Shown here: positions 43,137-51,523 of the stretch, piece by piece
Layout: every line of letters starts with the position of its first letter
Numbering within the stretch: the first letter of the stretch is position 1
Origin: Nocardia cyriacigeorgica
GTDB taxonomy: Bacteria; Actinomycetota; Actinomycetes; Mycobacteriales; Mycobacteriaceae
Assembly (NCBI RefSeq): GCF_010868145.1
Contig: NZ_JAAGUY010000001.1
Location: 372,001-436,000, forward strand
Direction of reading: 5' to 3'
Length of the DNA: 64,000 nt
Position numbers and translations under genes: made by a program
The notes under the pieces: model-generated
Seen by the model: only the letters and a program-made list of their open reading frames with translations
Told to the model about the DNA's origin: nothing
Database searches by the model: none

Positions 43137-45527
43137 TCAGGCGCCCACGTAGGTCGCGAGGTGTTCGCCGGTGAGGGTGGAACGGTCGGCGACGAGGTCG
43201 GCGGGAGTTCCTTCGAAGACGACCTTGCCGCCGTCGTGGCCTGCGCCGGGTCCGAGGTCGATGATCCAGTCGGCGTGTGCCATAACGGCTTGATGGTGCT
43301 CGATGACGATGACCGACTTGCCCGCCTCGACGAGCCGGTCGAGCAGGCCGAGCAGATTCTCGACGTCGGCCAGGTGCAGTCCGGTGGTCGGTTCGTCGAG
43401 GATGTACACCCCGCCCTTCTCACCCATATGGGTAGCCAGTTTCAGGCGCTGGCGTTCGCCGCCGGACAGCGTGGTCAGCGGCTGGCCGATGGTGAGGTAG
43501 CCGAGACCGACGTCGGCGAGTCGCTGCAGGATCTTGTGGGCGGCCGGTATCCGCGCGTCACCGGAGCCGAAGAACTCCTCGGCCTCGCTGACGGGCATGG
43601 CGAGTACTTCGCTGATGTCGCGGCCGCCGAGCTTGTAGTCGAGCACCTCGGCTTGGAAACGCTTGCCTTCGCATTCCTCGCAGGGGGTTTCCATGCTCGC
43701 CATCATGCCGAGGTCGGTGTAGATGACACCGGCGCCGTTGCAGGTGGGGCAGGCGCCTTCGGAGTTGGCGGAGAACAGTGCGGGTTTGACGCCGTTGGCT
43801 TTGGCGAACGCTTTGCGGATCGGTTCGAGCAGGCCGGTGTAGGTGGCGGGGTTGGAGCGGCGGGAGCCCTTGATGGCACCCTGGTCGATGACGACGACGC
43901 CGTCGCGTCCGGCGAGGTTGCCGTGGATGAGTGAGCTCTTGCCCGACCCCGCGACGCCGGTGACGACGGTCAGGACGCCGGTGGGGACGTCGACATCGAC
44001 GTCGACGAGGTTGTTCTGTGCGGCGCCGCGGATTTCGAGTGCGCCGTCGGGTGTGCGGACCGATTCCTTGAGTGTGGCCCGGTAACCGAGGTGGCGGCCG
44101 GTGTGGGTGTCGCTGGCGCGCAGGCCGTCGATGTCGCCTTCATAGCAGACGGTCCCTCCCCCGGTGCCTGCTCCGGGTCCGAGGTCGATGACGTGGTCGG
44201 CGATGACGATGGTTTCGGGTTTGTGTTCGACGACGAGGACGGTGTTGCCCTTGTCGCGCAGGCGCAGCAGCAGGTCGTTCATGCGCTGGATGTCGTGCGG
44301 GTGCAGTCCGATGGTCGGTTCGTCGAAAACGTAGGTGACGTCGGTGAGGGCCGAGCCGAGGTGGCGGATCATTTTGGTGCGTTGGGCTTCACCTCCCGAG
44401 AGGGTGCCTGCGGGGCGGTCCAGTGACAGGTAGCCGAGTCCGATCTCGACGAATCCGTCGAGGGTGTGGCTCAGGGTGGTGAGCAGTGGTGCGACGGAGG
44501 GTTCGGCAAGGTCGCGCACCCATTCGGCGAGGTCGCTGATCTGCATCGCACAGGCGTCGGCGATGCTGATGCCGTTGATCTTGGAGGAGCGTGCGGCTTC
44601 GCTGAGGCGGGTGCCGTCGCATTCGGGGCAGGTGGTGAAGGTGATGGCGCGGTCGACAAAGGCGCGGATGTGGGGCTGCATCGCTTCGCGGTCCTTGGCG
44701 AGGAACGATTTCTGGATGCGTGGGATGAGGCCTTCGTAGGTGACGTTGACGTTGTCGACCTTGATGCGGGTGGCTTCTTTGTAGAGCAGGTCGTTGAGTT
44801 CGCGTTTGTTGTATTTGCCGATGGGCTTGTCGGGGTCGAGGAATCCCGAGCCCATGAAGATGCGCCCGTACCAGCCGTCCATGCTGTAGCCGGGGATGGT
44901 GAGTGCGCCTTCGGCGAGTGATTTGGTGGCGTCGTAGAGCTGGGTGAGGTCGAAGTCGGAGACTTTGCCCATGCCTTCGCAGCGCGGGCATTGGCCGCCG
45001 GTGATGTGGAAGCTGCGGCGTTCTTTGACGGCGCGACCGGCTTTTTCGATGGTGACCGCGCCGGCGCCGCTGATGGAGGCGACGTTGAAGGAGAAGGCTT
45101 GCGGTGAGCCGACGTGGGGTGTGCCGAGGCGGCTGAACAGGATGCGCAGCATGGCGTTGGCGTCGGTGGCGGTGCCGACGGTGGAGCGGACGTTGGCACC
45201 CATGCGTTCCTGGTCGACGATGATCGCGGTGGTGAGTCCGCCGAGGGCGTCGACGTCGGGGCGGGCCAGGTTGGGCATGAAGCCTTGAACGAAGGCACTG
45301 TAGGTCTCGTTGATCATCCGCTGCGATTCGGCGGCGATGGTGGAGAAGACCAGTGAGCTCTTGCCGGAGCCGGAGACGCCGGTGAAGACGGTGAGTCGGC
45401 GTTTGGGGATGTCGACGCTGATGTCTTTGAGGTTGTTCTCGCGGGCGCCTTGGACGCGAATGGTGTCGTGGCTGTCGGCCAGGTGCGCGGCTGCTGGTGC
45501 GGTGGCCTTCGTCGTGGCCGGGCTCAT
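43137..45527 (-). CDS. UvrA-like ABC ATPase (UvrA2/drug-resistance type)
   Basis: A 796-residue protein, shorter than UvrA (about 950). Two ABC modules are complete: Walker A TGVSGSGKSSL and TGVAGSGKSSL, signatures LSGGEAQR and LSGGERQR, Walker B YVFDEPTIGLHP and YILDEPTTGLHL. Zinc modules CPRCEGMGK, CPECDGTR, CPTCNGAG and CEECEGKR remain, but the UvrB-binding domain is shortened. This is the UvrA2 class that often protects against DNA-binding drugs rather than doing general excision repair. No UvrB or UvrC partner is nearby. Start ATG at 45527. Confidence 0.93.
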   Translation of the reverse strand: MSPATTKATAPAAAHLADSHDTIRVQGARENNLKDISVDIPKRRLTVFTGVSGSGKSSLVFSTIAAESQRMINETYSAFVQGFMPNLARPDVDALGGLTTAIIVDQERMGANVRSTVGTATDANAMLRILFSRLGTPHVGSPQAFSFNVASISGAGAVTIEKAGRAVKERRSFHITGGQCPRCEGMGKVSDFDLTQLYDATKSLAEGALTIPGYSMDGWYGRIFMGSGFLDPDKPIGKYNKRELNDLLYKEATRIKVDNVNVTYEGLIPRIQKSFLAKDREAMQPHIRAFVDRAITFTTCPECDGTRLSEAARSSKINGISIADACAMQISDLAEWVRDLAEPSVAPLLTTLSHTLDGFVEIGLGYLSLDRPAGTLSGGEAQRTKMIRHLGSALTDVTYVFDEPTIGLHPHDIQRMNDLLLRLRDKGNTVLVVEHKPETIVIADHVIDLGPGAGTGGGTVCYEGDIDGLRASDTHTGRHLGYRATLKESVRTPDGALEIRGAAQNNLVDVDVDVPTGVLTVVTGVAGSGKSSLIHGNLAGRDGVVVIDQGAIKGSRRSNPATYTGLLEPIRKAFAKANGVKPALFSANSEGACPTCNGAGVIYTDLGMMASMETPCEECEGKRFQAEVLDYKLGGRDISEVLAMPVSEAEEFFGSGDARIPAAHKILQRLADVGLGYLTIGQPLTTLSGGERQRLKLATHMGEKGGVYILDEPTTGLHLADVENLLGLLDRLVEAGKSVIVIEHHQAVMAHADWIIDLGPGAGHDGGKVVFEGTPADLVADRSTLTGEHLATYVGA

Positions 45528-45633
45528 GGTGTCTCCATCTGTGGGCGGGGCGCGGTCGCCGTGGTCGTGGTGTGATCGGGTTTTCGGTGTCGAGCGCGAT
45601 GTTATTCGTCGCCGCGGGTCGCGCGTGTACGAA

Positions 45634-45676
45634 CGGGTCCCCGCCAGCGGTGGTGCGTGGCGTCGGCGGGGACCCG
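45634..45676. terminator. Hairpin after the VOC gene
   Basis: A perfect 12-bp stem: CGGGTCCCCGCC pairs with GGCGGGGACCCG around a 19-nt loop; 32 nt beyond the VOC stop on the minus strand. Confidence 0.65.
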
Positions 45677-45707
45677 GTCGCGGAATCGTTGCCGGTGGTT
45701 GGCTGGG

Positions 45708-46118
45708 TCAGCTCGCCTGCTGGATGCGCAGCAGGTTGCCCGAGGGGTCGCGGAAGGCGCAGTCGCGGACGCCGTAGGGCTGGTCGGTGGGTTCTTGGAC
45801 GACTTCGGCGTCGCCTGCTTGCAGGCGTTCGAAGGTGCCGTCGACGTCTTTGCTGGCGAGCACGATGCTGGCGTAGGTGCCTTTGGCCATCATTTCGGCG
45901 ATGGTGGCGCGTTCGTCTTCGGTGAGGCCGGGGCTGGCTTCGGGCGGGTAGAGGACGATGGCGGTGTCGGCTTGGTCGGCGGGGCCGACGGTGATCCAGT
46001 GCATGCCGTTGTAGCCGACGTCGTTGCGGACTTCGAAGCCGAGGGTGTCTCGGTAGAAGACGAGGCTGGCTTCGTGGTCGGTGTGCGGGAGGAAGCTTGC
46101 GCTGATGCTGATATCCAT
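45708..46118 (-). CDS. VOC-family (glyoxalase-like) protein
   Basis: A 136-residue protein: ISISASFLPHTDHEASLVFY then RDTLGFEVRNDVGYNGMHWI is the first beta-alpha-beta unit, and GVRDCAFRDPSGNLLRIQQ the last, with a metal-site His and Glu position replaced in part. The family binds metal and acts on methylglyoxal or antibiotics, or is only a binding protein. It is 5 nt after the AraC gene in the same operon. Confidence 0.88.
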   Translation of the reverse strand: MDISISASFLPHTDHEASLVFYRDTLGFEVRNDVGYNGMHWITVGPADQADTAIVLYPPEASPGLTEDERATIAEMMAKGTYASIVLASKDVDGTFERLQAGDAEVVQEPTDQPYGVRDCAFRDPSGNLLRIQQAS

Positions 46119-46123
46119 GCTGA

Positions 46124-46567
46124 TCAGGCTAATTGCGGATCGGCGGGCTGCGCTTCTCGATTCCTGATCGGTCTGGTGACCTGTTTGGCCACGCAGGAGG
46201 GCATCCCTGCGGTCGCTTCGGCGGCGTCGCGACGGTACACGCTGGGTGGCGTGCCGACAAGTTCGGTGAAGCGGGTGCTGAAGGTGCCCAGTGACTGGCA
46301 GCCGACGGCGAAGCAGACTTCGGTGACGCTGAGTTCACCGGCGCGCAGCAGCGCCATGGCGCGTTCGATGCGCCGGGTCATCAGATACGAGTAGGGCGAT
46401 TCGCCGTAGGCCTGTTTGAACTGGCGGCTGAGGTGTCCGGCGGACATGTGGGCGTCCCGGGCGAGCGCTTCGACGTCGAGGGGTTGGGCGTATTCGCGGT
46501 CGATGCGGTCGCGGACACGGCGCAGTCGCGCGAGGTCGCGCAATTGTTGCTCCGTGGGTGTGCTCAC
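46124..46567 (-). CDS. AraC-family regulator
   Basis: Starts at the GTG at 46567 (VSTPTEQQLRDLARLRRVRD), since CACTAT lies 7 nt upstream as -10: another leaderless start; 147 residues. The DNA-binding domain is complete: LDVEALARDAHMSAGHLSRQ, FKQAYGESPYSYLMTRRIER and LSVTEVCFAVGCQSLGTFST. There is no separate effector domain, so it is a minimal AraC protein. It precedes the VOC gene by 5 nt and presumably regulates it. Confidence 0.9.
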   Translation of the reverse strand: MSTPTEQQLRDLARLRRVRDRIDREYAQPLDVEALARDAHMSAGHLSRQFKQAYGESPYSYLMTRRIERAMALLRAGELSVTEVCFAVGCQSLGTFSTRFTELVGTPPSVYRRDAAEATAGMPSCVAKQVTRPIRNREAQPADPQLA

Positions 46568-46644
46568 CTTGCCGATAGTGCCATGTCGGGCGCGGGTTGC
46601 CCAGCGGCAGCGGCGTCCGGTGAGTGTCCGGAAGGGGGTGAACA

Positions 46645-46972
46645 TTATCGACGACCATGCTGTCGGCCAAGGTGCGCTGGGGTATAGGAGTCGGTGCGGG
46701 TCTCGCTCTGGTGCCAGGCGGCAGCGACGGCCATGTAGTGCCGGTCGTCCTCGGCTGCGGTCACACGGAGAGCGGGCAGGTTCGGCCGCGTGCCGGCCTC
46801 GATGGCCCGGATGTCGCGCTCCTGCGCGCGGCTGCCCGATGGACTCGGCGAGAGCCCAGACAGTGACGGCGCCGGTGCGCTCCGCACAGGCCGCCACGAA
46901 GGCGCCGGCCTGCTCGGGGGAGGCCGAGAAGGCAAAGCCTGTCACCCTCTCCGACAGCTCCACGTGGCTCAC
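46645..46972 (-). pseudogene. Frameshifted small conserved protein gene
   Basis: A GTG at 46972 after GGAG gives VSHVELSERVTGFAFSASPE then QAGAFVAACAERTGAVTVWA and ALAESIG. Around 46835 the frame shifts by one base; the continuation RAQERDIRAIEAGTRPNLPA then LRVTAAEDDRHYMAVAAAWH lies in the next frame. Removing a single base would give a protein of about 105 residues. Family unknown. Confidence 0.5.
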
Positions 46973-47043
46973 CTCGCTCCTGCTTCCATCCTCGATGTCG
47001 CCGGGGCCCACAACTTAGAAACGGACTCCGGGAGTCGGCCCGG

Positions 47044-50000
47044 CTACAACGGTGGCGGTTCGACGTCGCAGCTGCCGCGACGGCGGGCTGTGGCCGCGTG
47101 ACAGTCGGGGTGGTCGGCGCCGAGGGCGCGGGGGTAGCGGTCGAGGGTGTCGGCTTCGAGTTCGTCGGCCTCGGCGTGGCGGCCGAGGGCACGCAAGTCA
47201 AGGGTGAGGTTGACCGCCGTTTGCAGGGTGTAGCCGTGGTCGGCGCCGCGGATGCGGCGGCAGCGGTCCAGCACGGTGGCGCCGAGTTCGACGGCTTCGG
47301 TGAACCGTTCGAGGCCTGCGAGGTCGGAGGCGAGTCCGGTGTGGGCGGCGAGGGTGTAGGGGTGTTCTGCGGAGAGCCGTTCGGTGAAGATGTCGACGGC
47401 CTCCTGGTCGAGGGTCAACGCGTGCTCGTAGCGGCCGTGGGCGCGCAGCGCGGCGGCGTAGTTGACCGCGCAGGCGGCGGTGTACTGGTGGGTGGGTGAT
47501 CCGGACGAGCAGCGCCGATACGCTTCGGCGGCGTGTTCGAGTGCCTGGTCGTGGTCGCCGGTGAGGCGGTAGTCGTTGGCGACGTTGGTGCGGGCGGCGA
47601 TGGATTCGGGATGGTCGGGGCCGTAGACGTCGACATGGTCGGTGAGCACATCGCGTTGCATGTGCAGGGCGTCGGTGTAGCGGCCGGCTTTGCGGTAGGA
47701 CACTGCGAGGTTCTTGCGGGCGCGCAGGATGTTTTGTTGGCGTGGGCTGCCGAGCAATTCGATGAAGTCGGCGAGCACACGTTCCTGCAGCGCGACCGAG
47801 GCTTGGTAGTTGCCGAGTTCGCGGTGGTTGCGGGCGACATTGTTGACGCAGTGCAGTCGCAGGATGGGGTCGTCGGCCAGCATCGGATCATTGCGGAACC
47901 GTTCGTAGTTTCCCGCGTCGAGTTCCATCGCGGCCGCGAATCGGCCCATCACCCGGTAGGACACGGCCAGGTTGTGGGCGGCGCGCACGGTTTCGATGCT
48001 GCCTTCCCCCAGGCATTCCTGTGCCCACGCATGCGATTGTTCGTTGAAGGCGACCGCACCGGCCCAGTCGCCCGCGGTGCGCATGCACGCGGCGATCAGG
48101 TCGCTGGACCAGACGTATTCCTCCGGGTAGGTGCCGCGGACCTGCTCCACGCCGGACAGTGCGGCCATGGCCGCATCGCGGGCGCGGGCCCAGTCGCCGA
48201 GCTGCCACAGGGCGTTGCCGGTCACGATCCAGATCCGGATGACGCCGATATCGGTGTCGCCGAGTATCGGAGTCCATGCTTCGGCGGCATGCACCCCCAA
48301 ACCGGCGGCCGCGGTCAGTTCGCCCTGCACCCGCAGTGCTTCGACGACGTGGCGGATCAGTTCCGGCAGTTGGGCGCAGGGGTCGCCGGGGTGGGCGACG
48401 TGGGTGCAGGCGAGAACCTCGGTGTGGGCGATCTGCTGCCACAGCCACAGGTATCGGCTCCACAGTGCGGGCAGGTCGGTGCGTTGCGGGTCGGCGTCAC
48501 ACAGCACTTGGTGGGCGATGTGGCGGTTGGTGTCGGCGACGGTGGTGGGAAGGAAGTCGCGGATCCCGTGCCAGGGCACGGCGTGGATCTTCAATGCGCG
48601 CCCGCGTTCGGTGAGGGGATCTGCGCAGACCTGGGCGACCGAATCGCGGGTGATGAGGTCGAGGACGTTGCGGCGGCGATGTTCGTTGGCGAGGGCGTCG
48701 GCGAGCTGGTCGGGCAGCCGCACGCCGGTGCGCCGTTCCGAGCCGGGCAGTGTCGAGGTCAGCAGGGCCAGCGAGATCGCCTGGTCGGGGCCGAAACTGG
48801 TGAGCAGGCGCAGCAGCTGTCCCGCTGCCCACCCGTCCGAGCCGGCGGGTTCGTCGATCAGGGGGCGCACGGAGTCACCGATGATGGAGGCGGCCCGCTT
48901 GTAGGAGGCGGTGAGTTCTTTGTCCAGCAGCGTGAACGGTGTCGAGCGCATCCGGCGCAGCAGGGCGTCGTCGACGGTGTCGATGCCGCGGGATCCACGG
49001 TGGGCCAGTGCATTGAGCAGGACGGGGCTGCCGTCGACGGCGTCGCTGAACTGGCGTGCCATCGGTTCGGCCATATCGTCGACGTGACGGCGCAGGAAGT
49101 CGGCGCCTTCGGCGGTGGTGAACATGGGCACCGTGAGCGGTTGCGGGTGGTCCCAGTCGGTCACCTTCGAGGTGAGCAGCACATGTCCTGGACCGTCCCA
49201 GGGCACCATGTCCGACAGCAGCGCCGGTTTGCGTGGCAGTGGCAGGTGTTCGCGGCCGGTGCGGAAGCGGTCGGGGGTGACGTTGTCGTAGACGAGCAGG
49301 TAGCGGGTGCCGGATCGGCGCAGCGCGTCGACGACCTCGAGGTGGCGGGTGGCGCGTGGCAGCGATTCGGGCAGCCCGAGGGGGCCGGCGAGCTGGCCGA
49401 GTTCGGTGCGCATCACCGCGCCGTTCTCCCCGGAAATCCAGGCGATGAGGTCGTATTGGGAGCGGAAGCGCCGCACATAGGCGGCCGCGAGCCAGGTTTT
49501 GCCACTGCCGGCGATACCGGCCAGGACGCAGGCTCCTGCGGTGTCGAGTTGCCGGCGGAGGGTGTCGAGTTCGTGTTCGCGGCCGTAGAACCATTCGGGT
49601 TGATGCTGCGGCATCGTTTTGGACTGGTAGCCGACGAACATTTGCTGGCTCGGGTAGCGCACCCGCATCTGGTTCGCGCGTTGCAGAGTGTGTGGCGCGG
49701 TGGCGGTGTCGTTGTGGCCGAGCGCGTGCAGGATCTTGGTGCGGGCCTGGGTTTCGTCGGGCAGCAGACGCAGATCGACGGCGCGGAGGTGCTCGGCGTC
49801 GGCCGGGATGGTGGCCGTGGCGACGATGACCGCGAGCACCGCGTCTGGGGTGGCGACGTAGCGGGTCCAGTCGTGCGCGGCAGTGTGGCGCATGAAGTGG
49901 TCGCTGATCACCAGGACGAGCATGCGGCCGGAATCCGGTTGCGGCAGTGCGGTAGCGGTGTCGACGCGGTGCAGGCGCAGGTCGAGTCCGGCGTCGGTAC

Positions 50001-50097
50001 CGATCTGCTGTAGCCACAGCGCCCAGACCGCGTCTTCACCGGCGTGGGCGACGACGATCGGTGCGGCGGTCGTCGAAGGCGGAGGCGTGGCAGCCAC
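47044..50097 (-). CDS. FxsT-like protein: TIR-like domain, NB-ARC ATPase, TPR repeats
   Basis: 1017 residues from a GTG with AGGAG 8 nt upstream. Residues 11-120 form a TIR-like domain (APIVVAHAGEDAVWALWLQQ, MLVLVISDHFMRHTAAHDWT). Residues 165-480 are an NB-ARC/STAND ATPase: WFYGREHELDTLRRQL, Walker A GIAGSGKT at 194-201, Walker B YLLVYDN. Residues 640-1000 are TPR repeats, for example RARKNLAVSYRKAGRYTDAL and TNVANDYRLTGDHDQALEHA. The C-terminus ends CDVEPPPL, like TPR proteins of the FxSxx-COOH RiPP system. STAND proteins use ATP to switch on an effector upon sensing. It is the last gene of the operon, 11 nt behind the hydroxylase gene. No FxsB-type radical SAM maturase is encoded nearby. 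Confidence 0.88.
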   Translation of the reverse strand: MAATPPPSTTAAPIVVAHAGEDAVWALWLQQIGTDAGLDLRLHRVDTATALPQPDSGRMLVLVISDHFMRHTAAHDWTRYVATPDAVLAVIVATATIPADAEHLRAVDLRLLPDETQARTKILHALGHNDTATAPHTLQRANQMRVRYPSQQMFVGYQSKTMPQHQPEWFYGREHELDTLRRQLDTAGACVLAGIAGSGKTWLAAAYVRRFRSQYDLIAWISGENGAVMRTELGQLAGPLGLPESLPRATRHLEVVDALRRSGTRYLLVYDNVTPDRFRTGREHLPLPRKPALLSDMVPWDGPGHVLLTSKVTDWDHPQPLTVPMFTTAEGADFLRRHVDDMAEPMARQFSDAVDGSPVLLNALAHRGSRGIDTVDDALLRRMRSTPFTLLDKELTASYKRAASIIGDSVRPLIDEPAGSDGWAAGQLLRLLTSFGPDQAISLALLTSTLPGSERRTGVRLPDQLADALANEHRRRNVLDLITRDSVAQVCADPLTERGRALKIHAVPWHGIRDFLPTTVADTNRHIAHQVLCDADPQRTDLPALWSRYLWLWQQIAHTEVLACTHVAHPGDPCAQLPELIRHVVEALRVQGELTAAAGLGVHAAEAWTPILGDTDIGVIRIWIVTGNALWQLGDWARARDAAMAALSGVEQVRGTYPEEYVWSSDLIAACMRTAGDWAGAVAFNEQSHAWAQECLGEGSIETVRAAHNLAVSYRVMGRFAAAMELDAGNYERFRNDPMLADDPILRLHCVNNVARNHRELGNYQASVALQERVLADFIELLGSPRQQNILRARKNLAVSYRKAGRYTDALHMQRDVLTDHVDVYGPDHPESIAARTNVANDYRLTGDHDQALEHAAEAYRRCSSGSPTHQYTAACAVNYAAALRAHGRYEHALTLDQEAVDIFTERLSAEHPYTLAAHTGLASDLAGLERFTEAVELGATVLDRCRRIRGADHGYTLQTAVNLTLDLRALGRHAEADELEADTLDRYPRALGADHPDCHAATARRRGSCDVEPPPL

Positions 50098-50108
50098 GTT
50101 CGCTACTC

Positions 50109-51359
50109 CTATCGCAGGGTCGCTGCGGCCGGGTGGCCGTCGCTGTCGGTGAGGGCGGTGTGCCGCATCAGGGTCACGAAATGGCGTCCGGCCGCGGTCA
50201 GCCGGTCGGTGTCGAGCAGGGTGTCGCAGGCGGTGAGCGTTTGCCGGCGGACCGGATCGGCGGCGGGAACGGAGGTGGCGGTGGGGTGCCCGGTGGCGCG
50301 GTGCCAGAACCGGGCGACCGCGAGGTGGGCGTAGACGCCGTGCAGCAGGGCACTGGGTGGGCGGAGTTCGGTGCGCCACGGTGAGGGCAGGTCGGCGGGG
50401 CCGTCGGTGCTGATCAGCGGACGCATCTCCATCAGCACGGCGAGTTTCGAGTGCTGGAATTCGTGCAGCAGACCGGTCGCTGCCGCCACGGGGTCGGCGG
50501 GCAGCACCATGGCGGTGGCGCCGAAAGCGTCGACGAGGGTGGAAGTGCGGAAGGCACTGACCACCCGGTCGCGTGGCAGTACGGCGCGCAGGCCGTTGGT
50601 CAGTGGTGTGGCGAGTTCGGGCACGACCTGGGCCAGTAGCCGCATCGCCGCGCCGAACAGTTGCTGCCAGCTGCGGTATTCGGTGTCACTCCACGGTGTC
50701 CAGCGGGTGCCGGGCCCGGGTGGCGGCAGGTCGGGCCAGGCGGACGGAGTGGCAGGCAGGTCGTCGAACTCGACGTCGATGCGCCCGGCGGGCAGCTGCG
50801 CCGACAGTCTGCGCAGCGGCGTCCAGTGCCAGCCGTCCAGGTGTGCGGTGTCGGTGCCGCGGTAGCGAATTCGTGGGTCGGTGGCCGCGGGCCCGGTCCA
50901 GCAGCCGAGCCCGGGCACGACCACCGCGTCGCCGACGCGTGGCAGCGCCAGATCGAAGTCCATCCGTGCGCGTATCGCGGCGGCGGCGGCGAACGATGCC
51001 AGATGTGCCTGCGGATCGGCGGCATCGGCTGCGGACTCGACCGCGCAGACGGCGGCCCACGCCCCGAATCGGGGATGCTGCAAGATCTCCCGCGCGGCCT
51101 CGGGGGCACGACGCTGCACCTGCACCAGCAGTTCGAACCCTGCCCGCGCCTGCGGTGTCAGACTGCTGGCGCCGCCGCGCAGGACTGCGGCGAGGAAGGC
51201 GATGTTACGGCTGAGACGGGCGCGCCGCAGCACCGCCAAGGTGCCGGGGTGGTCGGTGAGGGTGGCGAGGGCATCGAATTCGAGGCCGGAGACGGTCAAT
51301 TCACCGGCGGCGGCAGCGGGGTGGGTGTGCGGTGGTGGGGTGTGGGAGGTGTCGATCAC
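50109..51359 (-). CDS. aKG-HExxH-type peptide beta-hydroxylase
   Basis: 416 residues from a GTG that overlaps the stop of the ClC/tail gene (GTGA). Residues 299-303 are HEFQH, within GLLHEFQHSKLAVLMEMRPL, the HExxH signature of this family; ALLHGVYAHLAVARFW follows at about 337-352 with the conserved Y-A-H. The N-terminal 250 residues are the helical substrate region (LAVLRRARLSRNIAFLAAVL). The family uses Fe(II) and 2-oxoglutarate to hydroxylate beta-carbons in ribosomal peptides and is usually fused to or beside radical SAM maturases in FxSxx-COOH loci. Here it is free-standing and directly coupled to a possible precursor tail, so that tail is the obvious substrate. Confidence 0.85.
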   Translation of the reverse strand: MIDTSHTPPPHTHPAAAAGELTVSGLEFDALATLTDHPGTLAVLRRARLSRNIAFLAAVLRGGASSLTPQARAGFELLVQVQRRAPEAAREILQHPRFGAWAAVCAVESAADAADPQAHLASFAAAAAIRARMDFDLALPRVGDAVVVPGLGCWTGPAATDPRIRYRGTDTAHLDGWHWTPLRRLSAQLPAGRIDVEFDDLPATPSAWPDLPPPGPGTRWTPWSDTEYRSWQQLFGAAMRLLAQVVPELATPLTNGLRAVLPRDRVVSAFRTSTLVDAFGATAMVLPADPVAAATGLLHEFQHSKLAVLMEMRPLISTDGPADLPSPWRTELRPPSALLHGVYAHLAVARFWHRATGHPTATSVPAADPVRRQTLTACDTLLDTDRLTAAGRHFVTLMRHTALTDSDGHPAAATLR

Positions 51360-51523
51360 GCGCCTCCGCCCGCATTGTGGCCGGCGAAAATGATCCCGAC
51401 GGCGGCTCTGCGGCGGCGCGCGGTGTGGAAGGCGTGCGTCACATCGGGACGACGATCGCCGAGCAGATCCTCGAGCGGTGTGTCGGTCAGGTCGGGTAGT
51501 CCCCGGGTGTCGTCGGATTCCAT
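51356..51523 (-). CDS. Candidate RiPP precursor, in-frame 3' part of the ClC gene
   Basis: An ATG at 51523 with GGGGG about 8 nt upstream would give a free 55-residue peptide: MESDDTRGLPDLTDTPLEDL, a leader-like acidic part with the L-x-D-L-x-x-x-P-L-x-x-L-L pattern seen in FxsA precursors, then RRRR at 36-39 and the glycine-rich end GIIFAGHNAGGGA. The reading frame is continuous with ClC, so the peptide may be made as a ClC fusion, by internal initiation, or both. The hydroxylase start overlaps its stop. The FxSxx C-terminal consensus itself is absent. Confidence 0.5.
   Translation of the reverse strand: MESDDTRGLPDLTDTPLEDLLGDRRPDVTHAFHTARRRRAAVGIIFAGHNAGGGA

Noticed and set aside
47533..50013. 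An 826-codon plus-strand frame
   Set aside because: It is a Val/Gly-rich antisense reading of the FxsT-like gene without family motifs or a start signal.
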